Assembly (NCBI RefSeq): GCF_009372235.1
Contig: NZ_SULL01000018.1
Coordinates: 1 to 64,000, forward strand
Origin: Dickeya oryzae
GTDB taxonomy: Bacteria; Pseudomonadota; Gammaproteobacteria; Enterobacterales; Enterobacteriaceae
Reading direction: 5' to 3'
DNA: 64,000 nucleotides
The translations under genes were made by a program, and so were the position numbers. The notes below the pieces were generated by a model. That model was not told where the DNA came from. It saw nothing but the letters and a program-made list of their open reading frames with translations, and made no database searches. Below are positions 39,735 to 48,988 of the stretch, one piece after another. The stretch's first letter is position 1, and each line of letters opens with the position of its first letter.

Positions 39735-40037
39735 ATGCAGGGGGATTTCTATGACCCGAAGGGCAGCGAAGCTCACCGATCACGTTTTACTGACAGTCAG
39801 ATCATCGCCATTCTCAAACAGGCTGAGGCGGGGACGCCGGTTCCTGAACTGTTCCGGGAGCATGGCATCAGCAGTGCCAGTTTTTATAGATGGCGCTCAA
39901 AGTTTGGCGGGATGGATGCCGCACTGATGAGCAGACTCAAAGCGCTTGAAGAAGAGAACCGCCGACTGAAAAAAATGTATGCCGAAGAGCGAATTAAGGC
40001 CGAAATTATTCAGGAAGCGATGACAAAAAAGTGGTGA
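39735..40037 (+). CDS. IS3-family OrfA (IS407/IS1222-like)
   Basis: A 100-residue transposase subunit A with an N-terminal helix-turn-helix (SRFTDSQIIAILKQAEAGTP, then VPELFREHGISSASFYRWRS) and a leucine-zipper-like C-terminal coil (LKALEEENRRLKKMYAEERI) ending KAEIIQEAMTKKW. The reading frame is intact. The natural start may be a little downstream of the ATG given here, since relatives begin close to SRFTDSQ. Confidence 0.85.
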   Translation: MQGDFYDPKGSEAHRSRFTDSQIIAILKQAEAGTPVPELFREHGISSASFYRWRSKFGGMDAALMSRLKALEEENRRLKKMYAEERIKAEIIQEAMTKKW

Positions 40038-40056
40038 AGCCATCAGACCGAAGCGG

Positions 40057-40613
40057 ATGGCTCTGTATGCAGTAGAACACCGGGGGATCAGTATCCGTCT
40101 GGCCTGCCAGGTCTTTGTCATCAGCGAATGTTGCTACCGGTACAGACGCTTACTCAGTCAGGAAAATCAGATAATTGCTGACTGGCTGGTGCGCATCACG
40201 GACAGCCAGCGAAACTGGGGTTTCGGTCTGTGTTACCTGTATCTGCGCAACGTGAAAGGCTTTGCCTGGAACCACAAAAGAATTTACCGGATTTACTGCG
40301 AACTGTCGCTGAATATGCAGGTAACACTCTGATAATATGGGCTGAACGACAAAATATTATCCTCAATTTTATTCAGCCGGGGAAACCACAGCAGAATGCG
40401 TATATTGAGCGTTATAACCGGACAGTGCGATATGACTGGCTGGGGCACTATCTGTTTTATTCGCTGAGTGAGTTACAGGAATACGCCACACAATGGCAAT
40501 GGTGGGTAGGATCATGGTTCTATAATCATGAACGACCGAATATGGCACTGAATGGCTTCACTCCAATGCAGCATATTCAGCGCTTATCCGATTCTACTCA
40601 TCTGCCCGGTTAA
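40057..40613 (+). pseudogene. IS3-family orfB with the DDE core deleted
   Basis: The N-terminal part (residues around VEHRGISIRLACQVFVISEC to RIYRIYCELSLNMQ) joins directly and out of frame at about 40310-40335 to the C-terminal part (FIQPGKPQQNAYIERYNRTV onward). About 100 central residues, including both catalytic Asp of the DDE triad, are missing; only the Glu region remains. It is non-functional. Confidence 0.85.
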
Positions 40614-40625
40614 AAATGGGGGGCG

Positions 40626-40651
40626 CGGCAGTTACACAGAATTATTTACAG
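40626..40651 (+). repeat. IS256-family terminal inverted repeat
   Basis: CGGCAGTTACACAGAATTAT plus TTACAG is the exact reverse complement of 42232-42257. The two tips face each other and enclose the membrane protein gene at 40748-42034. A diverged copy (ATTACGCACAG ending) is at 44436-44461. The element body to the left is lost. Confidence 0.8.
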
Positions 40652-40747
40652 GGTCAGATGTGGATTTTGTCAGTTATTCACTATTCCAGTTTATAGCGGA
40701 ATAGTGAACGCTTATGTTATCAACATGCGGCCTTATCAGCCGTATTT

Positions 40748-42034
40748 TCACCTCCAGTATCTGGGATAAAAATCAATATATTGACTGATACTGTACATGG
40801 ACGTAATGATACAAATAATAGCAATAAAAAGAAATGCAATTTTTCCGAGTTTTTCTATTCTCATTGCAGACATTGCAATAAGAATAGTAATAAGAAATCC
40901 GATTTTAATCCTGTCAAATGTATATGTTGCTGCATGTTCAAACATAGCAACGTTTTCTATCAGCATAAAGGAAATGATGGCGATTAAAATGTAAATAGTG
41001 ATGTATTTATCTTTGCTAAAACTACTGCTTTTATTGATACATAATGATGCTAAAGCCAAAAGGAATGCGGAAATTAACCATGGACCATATGCCTGATATA
41101 CAGATAGCCACCACTCTCCCCAGCCAATGTATGTTATTTTCATACCCCTGATACTTGCCCGGTTAGATAGCTCGTCAAAGTACGGACCAAGTCCCACCAT
41201 GAACGAATAATACCAAAGTAGTGTCAAACCACCTGAAATTGCCATCAAAGTGTAAATGATTGTATTTTTATATCCTAATTTAAGTTTCAGGTCATGGATA
41301 AAAACAACGACGAATAATGCTATACACATCAAGTATGCCGTCCACTCAACCCAGCAGGCAAGTGCTGATATGACGCCAAGTGCAATCACCGTCTTGCGGT
41401 TTATTCCCATAGCCACCATCAGAAATGCTGCTGCTGCAAAAACTTGGAATGCCTGATGTGCCCACATTGATAATTGGTGAGAGTGCATCGGTTCGACAGC
41501 AAATAACATCGGAATTACGGACAGGAAGGAAATTACCGCGCTATATTCTGATGTTCTGGTTACTGTTGAGATAGTAAAATAAATAAGAATAATTGAAATA
41601 ATCCAAAATAGCATGTTGACCCATTGCAACATCTCCCAAGAAATAGATATTCCCGATATCAGTGAGGCCGCTTTTATTACACCATATGCAGCTACCATTG
41701 ATCCAGGTGGGAAGGATATGTAGATGGCTTCGTTATTTATTCTCGGTGATGGCAGAACTGCATAGCCTGGGATTGGTGGGTTATCTGTAACTACACACGG
41801 TTTTACTAAATCAACACATGGCCGCGATATGGCAAAATAATGCTGGTTGAATGGAAGGGTATCATAGCGTTTTAATGTATTGAAGAAATGCGCTGATGCT
41901 TCAGCGTTTTCCCACCTTTGATTCCAGTGACTTTTGTCTGATGGGGATCCGTAGTTATAGCTATACAAAGTTGTCGCAGTTATCAGCCATAGAGCAACAA
42001 TGACCAATGCTCCAATGATTGTAGACTTACGCAT
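40748..42034 (-). CDS. Polytopic membrane protein, GT-C-like glycosyltransferase
   Basis: A 428-residue protein with about ten predicted membrane helices and a periplasmic loop after the first helix. The arrangement (N-terminal helix, long first loop with conserved acidic/aromatic residues, SFPPGSMVAAYGVI near residue 111, many hydrophobic helices) is like GT-C transferases that use polyprenyl-phosphate sugars. No family signature is certain. The gene is AT-rich unlike the core and is isolated between inward-facing IS256-type inverted repeats, separate from the main operon. O-antigen or exopolysaccharide decoration is inferred. Confidence 0.5.
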   Translation of the reverse strand: MRKSTIIGALVIVALWLITATTLYSYNYGSPSDKSHWNQRWENAEASAHFFNTLKRYDTLPFNQHYFAISRPCVDLVKPCVVTDNPPIPGYAVLPSPRINNEAIYISFPPGSMVAAYGVIKAASLISGISISWEMLQWVNMLFWIISIILIYFTISTVTRTSEYSAVISFLSVIPMLFAVEPMHSHQLSMWAHQAFQVFAAAAFLMVAMGINRKTVIALGVISALACWVEWTAYLMCIALFVVVFIHDLKLKLGYKNTIIYTLMAISGGLTLLWYYSFMVGLGPYFDELSNRASIRGMKITYIGWGEWWLSVYQAYGPWLISAFLLALASLCINKSSSFSKDKYITIYILIAIISFMLIENVAMFEHAATYTFDRIKIGFLITILIAMSAMRIEKLGKIAFLFIAIICIITSMYSISQYIDFYPRYWR

Positions 42035-42231
42035 TATGCTTCCTTATTTTCTTTAATTCTAAAATTATTCAGTTATGACTAAGCAATAAATGTTGTACCA
42101 AGGGAGTTTGACGGCCTAGCTTAGCGAGCGATATGAAGGTGAGGATTATACATATTTTGCTATGTTAATACTCTTTGTCTTTCACTATTAGTTGATACAA
42201 TATGAAGCAATGTTGTGCAAAATTAATGAGA

Positions 42232-42440
42232 CTGTAAATAATTCTGTGTAACTGCCGCCGTATTAAAGGTGCTCGCTCAGGTGGTCACCGAACTCGATAA
42301 TAAAACGGCTCATCGGCAGCCGCCAGTTCTGGATCGGCATACTCCATTTTTTCGATGCAGACTGTATCGCCAGATAAATCACTTTCCGTACCGAATCATC
42401 TGTCGGGAACACCTTACGTTGTCAACAACACCGCTTAATG
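42232..42440 (-). pseudogene. IS256-family transposase, C-terminal fragment with IR
   Basis: Reading the minus strand from about 42420, codons give VFPTDDSVRKVIYLAIQSAS, then KKWSMPIQNWRLPMSRFIIE, then FGDHLSEHL and a stop: the C-terminus of a mutator (IS256/IS285-type) transposase. It is followed by the 26-bp terminal repeat at 42232-42257. The rest was removed by the IS3 element at 42452. Confidence 0.75.
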
Positions 42441-42479
42441 ACCACAAAGGGGGTGCGGACGATTTCCTGGACTGGTTGA

Positions 42480-43292
42480 TTAGATTAACCCCAGTCTTTT
42501 CCGGTACGTTTCAGGGCTCACTGCGCCCAGTGGCAGTTTGATCCGATGACTATTGTACCAGCGGATGTAGCCATCCACCTGCTTCATAAAGTCATCCAGC
42601 GTTACACCTGACCAGTTGCGACCATAATACATCTCGTTTTTCAGCCGTCCGAAGAACCCTTCGCACGCCGCATTATCCGGAGAGCAGCCTTTGCGCGACA
42701 TAGAGTGCACCAGGCCCGAGGATGATATTCTCTGTAACCACCCCGGCCACCGGTAATGTCCGCCGCGATCGCTGTGTATGATCGGAGGTTCGGGCGGTTT
42801 TAGCGTGACGATCGCTCTTTCCAGCATGCTGTTGGCAAGCATCGCGTCTGGCCGGGTGCCCAACGACCAGCTCACCACCTTACCGCCGAAGCAGTCCACG
42901 ACTGGTGACAGCCACACTTTGCCTGCGGGCAGATGGAACTCCGTGATATCCGTCAGCCACTTCTGATTGGGCAACCCGGCGGTGAAGTCCCTCGCAAGAA
43001 GATTATCAGGGGCCGCCCCGATTTCTCCGCGGTACGAGCTGTAACGCCGTCGACGGGCTGTGCTGACAACAAGCTTTTCTTCTGACATCAGCCTGCGCAC
43101 GACTTTTTCAGAGAGCCGGACGCCTTCATGACGGAGCATTGCGTGCAAGCGGCGGTAGCCGTAACAGCGGTAGTTGGCGTGGAAGATCTCCGACAGGCTG
43201 ACGCGCACACCAGTGTGTTTATCAGCGGCCCGCAGTGCTGCACGGTGATAAAAATAGCTGCTACGGACGAGCCTCAAGGTGTTCAGCTGCAC
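42480..43292 (-). CDS. IS3-family transposase OrfB
   Basis: A 270-residue DDE transposase. The HTH_21 region RCYGYRRLHAMLRHEGVRLS is followed by the integrase core with Asp in WLTDITEFHL, Asp in IIHSDRGGHYRW and Glu in NAACEGFFGRLKNEMYYGR. In this family it is normally made as an OrfAB fusion by -1 frameshifting; orfA here is broken, so production is doubtful. Confidence 0.88.
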   Translation of the reverse strand: MQLNTLRLVRSSYFYHRAALRAADKHTGVRVSLSEIFHANYRCYGYRRLHAMLRHEGVRLSEKVVRRLMSEEKLVVSTARRRRYSSYRGEIGAAPDNLLARDFTAGLPNQKWLTDITEFHLPAGKVWLSPVVDCFGGKVVSWSLGTRPDAMLANSMLERAIVTLKPPEPPIIHSDRGGHYRWPGWLQRISSSGLVHSMSRKGCSPDNAACEGFFGRLKNEMYYGRNWSGVTLDDFMKQVDGYIRWYNSHRIKLPLGAVSPETYRKRLGLI

Positions 43293-43348
43293 TGGCAGTG
43301 GATGTGTATCTCTGAGGGCATCAGCGACCTTCGTCTTTTCCCTGTTTG

Positions 43349-44012
43349 TCAGGGTGCTGACGCTGATGCCCGGGTCTTTTTTATTATTTTCTCCTCCTTC
43401 TTCAGGATATCCAGTTCCAGCTGCTGGCGCTTTATCGCCTGAGTGAGCCGGGCAAGCTCTTCCCGTAGCGCATCACGTTCCTGGATAAGGGAGGGGGCGT
43501 CATTTTTTCGCATGAACTGGTAAGTCTCATCGCCGATGGCCCCGTTTTTCCATTTATACAACACCTGCCGGCTGACGCCCACGTCCTGTGCGATTTTTTT
43601 GGCGGGGATGGTCCGGGTACACAGATCCCTGACGGCCTGCAGCTTAATCTCAGGCTTAAAGGGCGCGCTGGCGTTTTGGACACTGGTGTGGATGCGTCGC
43701 CAGCCGGGATGGAGTTCATCTATCCAGCGAATAAGAAGCGCACCGAAGGGGTATACCAGCGTCCTTCGGGTTATGGGCAAGGCAGCAGCCGTGCGTAAGG
43801 TAATGGTCGACGGCGGCCTGTTTCTGCGCATCAGAGCAGCGCTCTTTGCGGGGCAGGCAACTGATATCGCCACTGCTGGCTTCCCATGCCTGTACCCATC
43901 GCCGGAGGTTGCGTTCTGTGGGGTAGCCCAGTTCACGAATAACAGAGGCGATCTTTCTGCCGAATTTAAAATAGAGCTCAATAGCGCGAAGGCGCTCAGC
44001 TTTGGAATACAT
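43349..44012 (-). pseudogene. IS3-family orfA, frameshifted
   Basis: The N-terminal half begins MYSKAERLRAIELYFKFGRK and runs to HGCCLAHNPKDAG at about 43760, where the frame is lost. The continuation (ALLIRWIDELHPGWRRIHTS... to LDILKKEEKIIKK) lies in another frame down to 43349. The frameshift separates the first helix-turn-helix from the second half. Confidence 0.8.
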
Positions 44013-44094
44013 AAATTATCTCCTGAGAGTCCAGGAAATCGTCCGCACCTCCTTTTCATCATTTCTGATGTCCGCTTTTAACATTCAGTTTTCG

Positions 44095-44430
44095 GTGTGT
44101 TTTTCCTCTATGGCTTTGGGTAACGAGCCAGCTTTCCGCTTATCTTTCAGTCGGCAGTTCTCTTCTTCAAGCGCTTTCAGTCTGCTCATCAATACCGCAT
44201 CCATCCCGCCAAACTTTGAGCGCCATTTATAAAACTGGCACTGCTGATGCCATGCTCCCGACATAATTCAGGAACCGGTGTACCCGCCTCAGCCTGTTTG
44301 AGAATGGCGATGATCTGACTGTCAGTAAAACGTGATCGGTGGGCTTCGCTGCCCTTCGGGTCATAGAAATCCCCCTGCATTCAGGTTAGCAGAAAATTCT
44401 ACTTATGCATGCACTGGTTTTTCAGGGGGA
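44095..44430 (-). pseudogene. IS407-like orfA remnant (second copy)
   Basis: The minus strand reads FYDPKGSEAHRSRFTDSQII and on to PELCREHGISSASF, then the frame breaks (FINGAQS instead of FYRWRSK) and coiled-coil residues follow in another frame to about 44110. The flank with GGTAATCCCCCTGAAAAACC matches the left end of the element at 39668. The two copies are in opposite orientation and bracket the 40.6-44.1 kb segment. Confidence 0.8.
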
Positions 44431-44435
44431 TTACC

Positions 44436-44461
44436 CGGCAGTTACACAGAATTACGCACAG
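44436..44461 (+). repeat. Diverged IS256-type terminal repeat
   Basis: CGGCAGTTACACAGAATTAC then GCACAG resembles the repeats at 40626 and 42232 but differs in the last third. Its tip ends 6 bp from the stop codon of the 723-residue gene, so insertion stopped just short of that coding region. Confidence 0.65.
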
Positions 44462-44467
44462 GTTCTC

Positions 44468-46639
44468 TCAATGCCTAATATTATCACATTCAAATTTTGC
44501 CGCATCACCAATTACAGGATAGTCATAATATAATCTATATATATTATTTGCATCTGCATTTTCTTGATAAAGAGTGATTTCTTTAATACTCATTGATGTT
44601 AAATCGAGGAAGTTGGATAAGGTTCGTGGGGTAATTACAGGATTAAACCCATCTCGATAAAAAATTGGGAAAGAGAATGTATTCTCACTCCATGGTAAAC
44701 TAACAGGCAAATTTGATGGAAGGCCTGTACCCTCAATTTCCAACAGATATCGTGATAGTTTCCCAACTAATGGTATATGTGATATCGGGTTTTTAATATC
44801 ATATTTTACTACGGCTGTCACTAGTTTTATATCACAAGATTTCGCTTCAGTTTTACTGATATTAAGGCTAATTGGTTTGTTAATGTTAAAATCACCCTGT
44901 AATTTTAATTTCACAGGACCCAAAGTATCCCATTTATTCTTATTTGTAATATGCCATAGAGAAAATTCATTTTTATCCACAGCTAAATCATAGTTGTTAA
45001 CTATATTTCTAAAGAACGGCCAATGCCAGTTAAGTAACCAAGGGGTAAATCGTTCTGGTTTAGCAAAAGAAATATATTCAGGTTTTATCTGCGTAAAAGA
45101 AGAATAATATTTATCCCTTGCTTCTCGACCGAGAACATGTATTAACATTTCTGTCGGCGCAGGATTATTTGTACCATAAAATATATTTAACAGCGAACCT
45201 GGATATATTTCCCAAATCAAACCATTATGTGATGGTTGAGCGTCTGAGGACAAGGTATCTTTATCTTTCGAAGGGGGAGGGTTCTCAGCTTGTTTAACTA
45301 TATTCGTGGCGTATTGTATGCTTAGAACTCCCCCCCTATTCCACATTTCCCATGGGCCAAAATCATCGTATTTCTTATTGGCAGTAAGATTTTCTTTCGC
45401 CCATTTGGCATTAGTGTATTCAAATTTTGACAAGTCGAGGTTCCGTATGCAACTGTCGTAGCTTCCTTCGGGGTTAAGATTTAAGCACTCATTGATAACA
45501 GCACTTCTAAATAAATCGACAGTAATGACACTACTACCTTTAACTACTTTAGAAACATATAATGGTTCTTTAGTGCCTTCACCGACCACTATATTTCCTG
45601 GCGTAATATCGCCAGTAGAGTAAACAACAAAGCTGGTGTTACGATTTTTACCAAAAAAGAAGTCATCATTTATTAAATCTGTATCGATATTTAATATCAT
45701 CTCCTGCTTGTTATCTTTATTATTTTGACGTGTCACATTTATAATATTCTTACGAAAATCGAAATATGGTGGGAATTTTTTATCGAGTTTGACAATATAT
45801 GTGTTATTTAAATTATAGACAGATAGAATTTTTGCTGAGTAGTTACCATCAGTCCCATCCCAAGATAAAGTATCTCCATTCTCTAGTATCATATTAGATA
45901 AATTAAGTGAAGATATAGGTCGAATGGCATAAGTATATCCAGTTGAATCGAGAGTAAACTTCCCGCCGCGAATCCATCCCATGCTGTCACTCTCAAACAT
46001 CATATGTCCGCTCTGTTTCTTTCCTGAAGGGATGCGAATTGATGTGGGGAAAAAACCATAAGGGACATAACCTTTTACTGTGATATTACCCAAATTATCT
46101 ATATCAGTAATGGTAGTATAAATGTCTTCATTTTCATTTTCATTTTCATTTTTATTTTTTAGAATTGCAGTTCTGCCAATAAAGACATCTTTGGGTATAA
46201 CACCTGATTCAAGGAGAATGTTTTTCTCTAAAATCTTAAACGTAGATTTATTACTAAAGCCAAAAGTGAAATCATCAGACCATATAGGTAGTAAAGGCAT
46301 AGATGATAATGATGTTTTATTATTATTAACGTACCTCAGCCAGGTTGGATAGGCAATATTATCTGATAAAAAGCGCTTTCCTGTATTCTTGGCGATATAA
46401 TAGGTTGCTTCAGATAAGTACTCACCATATTGGTGTCTTTGATTAAGTGAACCAATAACCCCTCGGAGATCTTGGTGTCTTGATAATTTGACGCCCTCAA
46501 CATGAGAGTTATTATACTGGTCTTTGGGAATGCTTTTTTTGGATAGATGCATATATCCATACCAATATGTAAAGGATATAAGAGAGACTATTATGATAGA
46601 GATCCGAGTGAAGGTTTTACTTCTGAAAATATTAACCAT
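44468..46639 (-). CDS. Large anchored periplasmic protein of unknown function
   Basis: A 723-residue protein with one N-terminal membrane segment (ISIIIVSLISFTYWYGYM, about residues 13-30) and a long, hydrophilic remainder predicted to be periplasmic. No family is recognised. The centre contains an Asn-Glu run (KNKNENENENED, near residues 163-174) encoded by four CATTTT-complement hexamers (46129-46152). It is the last gene of the glycan operon, starting inside the end of the 388-residue membrane protein gene (8-bp overlap). Its place suggests a role in sugar transfer or modification outside the cytoplasmic membrane; this is inference. Confidence 0.6.
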   Translation of the reverse strand: MVNIFRSKTFTRISIIIVSLISFTYWYGYMHLSKKSIPKDQYNNSHVEGVKLSRHQDLRGVIGSLNQRHQYGEYLSEATYYIAKNTGKRFLSDNIAYPTWLRYVNNNKTSLSSMPLLPIWSDDFTFGFSNKSTFKILEKNILLESGVIPKDVFIGRTAILKNKNENENENEDIYTTITDIDNLGNITVKGYVPYGFFPTSIRIPSGKKQSGHMMFESDSMGWIRGGKFTLDSTGYTYAIRPISSLNLSNMILENGDTLSWDGTDGNYSAKILSVYNLNNTYIVKLDKKFPPYFDFRKNIINVTRQNNKDNKQEMILNIDTDLINDDFFFGKNRNTSFVVYSTGDITPGNIVVGEGTKEPLYVSKVVKGSSVITVDLFRSAVINECLNLNPEGSYDSCIRNLDLSKFEYTNAKWAKENLTANKKYDDFGPWEMWNRGGVLSIQYATNIVKQAENPPPSKDKDTLSSDAQPSHNGLIWEIYPGSLLNIFYGTNNPAPTEMLIHVLGREARDKYYSSFTQIKPEYISFAKPERFTPWLLNWHWPFFRNIVNNYDLAVDKNEFSLWHITNKNKWDTLGPVKLKLQGDFNINKPISLNISKTEAKSCDIKLVTAVVKYDIKNPISHIPLVGKLSRYLLEIEGTGLPSNLPVSLPWSENTFSFPIFYRDGFNPVITPRTLSNFLDLTSMSIKEITLYQENADANNIYRLYYDYPVIGDAAKFECDNIRH

Positions 46640-47798
46640 TTTTTAATTTCGCATTTTTATTGAAAGTAAAGAACAGAATAGGGAAGAACGATAATGTCAT
46701 ATATCTAATCTCAAGTGGTGCTTGGTGTGCACCAATGTAACCCAAGTTAGAAGCCCATGATACTATGCCCCCAAAAAACATTACCAGACAAGCATAAAGG
46801 TATTTTGAATTGAGATTATATTTACGGTATATAAAGAAGATAACTATTGTATAAACAATAGCAGCCAAGGTAACAAGCTGGCTAACTACTGCACTTATAT
46901 TGTCTAGATGGAATAACTCATTAAACGAAGAGAAAAATGAATTAGGAAAAACACCAAAAACCCATGTTTGATCGTTAGATATCGTTATTATAGCTCGAAT
47001 TGATTCCAGGCTTTGGAATAAGACAAGTAAAATGACAATATGAGCCAATATAGATAATGTGAATAGAGATGTTGAATATATTAAAGCATTAAGGCGCTTT
47101 TTTTCATGAAAAAAAAAGTACAGGAACACAGTTAAGCAAAATGCAGCAATAGCATAAAACCCTTGTTCAGCACCAAGTAGGGGTGATATTGAGGCAACAA
47201 AGAGAGTTATAACTATCGTTTTTATTGTTTTCTTTTTGTTTACATTTTCACAACAACTTATGATATTATAAAAACATATCGCTAGTAGAATATGTGGAGA
47301 AAATCGTACAGCCATTGGTGCACCAAGAAATAAAGGTGAAAAATATGAACCAACGTAAGGTATAAAGTCAAAAAGCACAGAAATAAACAATGTTACAAGC
47401 AATGCTGTAGAGAAGCAGCTTATTTTACGCAGTATGAAATAAATAGGAAAATATAAAAAAGCGCAATTGACTATAAACGTACTATTCAATGCAGAGATAA
47501 TAACACCAAAACCAAATATGTGTGAAAATAAATAATAAAGCGGATAAATTAAATAAGGTATCCCATTACCATGGAAATAAGAAAAATCTATGGCCGGATA
47601 TGAGCCAACATCTATTGCCCGTAGAGGGAACAGTGTCTGGAAAGAACCATCCCAAGGTTCTCGATTGAAATATAATACCGAGTTATAATATATCACACTT
47701 ACGCAAATCAATGAAATTAATGAAACTCCAATAGAATACAGGTTCATCCATTTGTCGGAAAGGAAATTTATTTTTGCAGAAGATGAAAGTATTTTCAT
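46632..47798 (-). CDS. Polytopic membrane protein, GT-C-like
   Basis: A 388-residue protein with about ten predicted helices. An early loop after helix 1 holds NREPWDGSFQTLFPLRAIDV, an acidic/aromatic periplasmic loop as in GT-C transferases. Helices include LICVSVIYYNSVLYF, FGVIISALNSTFIVNCAFLY and LSFFPILFFTF at the end. It lies 3 bp after the EamA-like gene and overlaps the 723-residue gene. Probably it transfers a lipid-linked sugar in the periplasm; no catalytic signature is certain. Confidence 0.5.
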   Translation of the reverse strand: MKILSSSAKINFLSDKWMNLYSIGVSLISLICVSVIYYNSVLYFNREPWDGSFQTLFPLRAIDVGSYPAIDFSYFHGNGIPYLIYPLYYLFSHIFGFGVIISALNSTFIVNCAFLYFPIYFILRKISCFSTALLVTLFISVLFDFIPYVGSYFSPLFLGAPMAVRFSPHILLAICFYNIISCCENVNKKKTIKTIVITLFVASISPLLGAEQGFYAIAAFCLTVFLYFFFHEKKRLNALIYSTSLFTLSILAHIVILLVLFQSLESIRAIITISNDQTWVFGVFPNSFFSSFNELFHLDNISAVVSQLVTLAAIVYTIVIFFIYRKYNLNSKYLYACLVMFFGGIVSWASNLGYIGAHQAPLEIRYMTLSFFPILFFTFNKNAKLKNG

Positions 47799-47801
47799 TT
47801 A

Positions 47802-48167
47802 TTACGCTTTCCCCATAATAAACACACCAAGTATAATGACCAATGTTCCAATTACCTTCATTAAGGTTAAAGACTCATTGAATATAAGGTAGCCCATAAG
47901 CATAACAAAAACAAATCCTAATGAAATGAATGGGTAAGCAAAACTCACATCAACTTTCTTTAAAACGTAAACCCAACTCAGCAACGCAACTACTTGGAAC
48001 AAGATACCAGAAAAAAGATAAAAATTAAAAGTAATCTCGCCAATTAATTTGGTGATATTTGCAAGGTCAATCTGATGCGGAATAGATATTTGCGCAGCGC
48101 CTTTTTTCAATAAAAGCTGAGATGATGATGAGAAAAACACACTAAAAATAATAACAAAGATTAGCAT
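47802..48167 (-). CDS. Small EamA/ArnE-like membrane protein
   Basis: A 121-residue protein with four predicted helices and the opening FSVFFSSSSQLLLKKGA, then WVYVLKKVDVSFAYPFISLG and GYLIFNESLTLMKVIGTLVI, ending ILGVFIMGKA. This is the pattern of the half-size EamA/SMR relatives such as ArnE and ArnF, thought to flip undecaprenyl-phosphate-linked sugars. In this operon, beside a GtrB/ArnC-like transferase and GT-C-like proteins, it would supply the flipping step. It overlaps the isomerase-like gene by 7 bp. Confidence 0.75.
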   Translation of the reverse strand: MLIFVIIFSVFFSSSSQLLLKKGAAQISIPHQIDLANITKLIGEITFNFYLFSGILFQVVALLSWVYVLKKVDVSFAYPFISLGFVFVMLMGYLIFNESLTLMKVIGTLVIILGVFIMGKA

Positions 48168-48988
48168 AATATGGACCTGTACATTTCTTTTACCAAAGAG
48201 ATACTGGTATCAATATCTTGCAATGGAGTTTCTGATCTTTTCATCTCAATTGATAACCACCCTTGATATGATGCATTTTTAAAACCTTCGCACGCTAATT
48301 TATGGGCTTCAATATCAATACCAATTGGTGCCAGATCTTTTTCACTAATATGAAAATGAGCAATTCCCGTATTCAATAAGGAGATTCTCTTATAGACATC
48401 TTCCTTTGATAATCTTAGACCGGCAAGATCTAAGTGAACTCCAAATCCTGGTTTATTAATTTCATTTACAAGCTCAATTGCTTCTTCTGAGTCGGTAACA
48501 AAATCACATCCATAGTATACAGGATTAGGTTCAATACAGATCATGGTGCCAACATTATGAGCTTGGACTGCTAAGGGGCGGAAGAAATTTGCCGCAATTT
48601 CTACTGCCTGATTAAATGAAATATGATTTTTTAATCTATTTTTAGGTGAGCCAAAAACTAATCTTTCAGCACCAAGGAGACCTGCCATATGGATAATTTT
48701 ACTCAGATGAAACTGAATAGCATCGCTTTCCTCTTTATTACCAAAAATACTACCTGCGGGCCCACCAAACAGCAATGCTTGCATCGAGCTGATAACAATA
48801 CCAGCATCATTCATTTTGTTTTTGTATAAAAAAACTTCTTCATCAGAAAAGTCTTGGACATTATTAACAACTTTTGCAGGAGCTACTTCAAGAGCATTAA
48901 TACCATGTTTTTTTAGGATGTTAAGTACGGCATCATTTTCATCATTGTTCCATGCAATATTTGAAATTGTTAGCCCCTTAATTTTCAT
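48161..48988 (-). CDS. Sugar phosphate isomerase/epimerase-like TIM-barrel protein
   Basis: A 275-residue protein of the xylose-isomerase-like/AP endonuclease 2 superfamily. Metal-ligand positions are recognisable: Glu in MICIEPNPVYYG, Asp/His in GFGVHLDLAGLRL, His in GIAHFHISEKDLAPIG and Glu in QGWLSIEMKRSE. Enzymes of this fold isomerise, epimerise or dehydrate sugars. The gene overlaps both neighbours, so it belongs to the glycan operon and probably modifies a precursor sugar. The exact reaction is unknown. Confidence 0.75.
   Translation of the reverse strand: MKIKGLTISNIAWNNDENDAVLNILKKHGINALEVAPAKVVNNVQDFSDEEVFLYKNKMNDAGIVISSMQALLFGGPAGSIFGNKEESDAIQFHLSKIIHMAGLLGAERLVFGSPKNRLKNHISFNQAVEIAANFFRPLAVQAHNVGTMICIEPNPVYYGCDFVTDSEEAIELVNEINKPGFGVHLDLAGLRLSKEDVYKRISLLNTGIAHFHISEKDLAPIGIDIEAHKLACEGFKNASYQGWLSIEMKRSETPLQDIDTSISLVKEMYRSILC

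Larger units (their letters stand above)
39668..40625 (+). mobile_element. IS407-like (IS3 family) element, defective
   Basis: An IS3-family element inserted about 50 bp after the tRNA. It holds an apparently complete orfA and an orfB with an internal deletion. Its left end (GGTAATCCCCC...GCAGGGGGATTTCT) is shared with the remnant at 44095-44430. The right end is cut off against an IS256-family terminal repeat. It is no longer able to move on its own. Confidence 0.75.
42452..44049 (-). mobile_element. IS3-family element (ISEhe3-like)
   Basis: Flanked by inverted repeats GGTGCGGACGATTTCCTGG (from 42452) and its complement ending at 44049; length about 1.6 kb. It encodes orfA (frameshifted) and an intact orfB on the minus strand. 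It has landed in the IS256-family remnant. The subgroup assignment is by resemblance only. Confidence 0.8.

Noticed and set aside
43536..44081. A 181-codon plus-strand frame
   Set aside because: It is antisense to the IS3-family orfA and has no features of its own.
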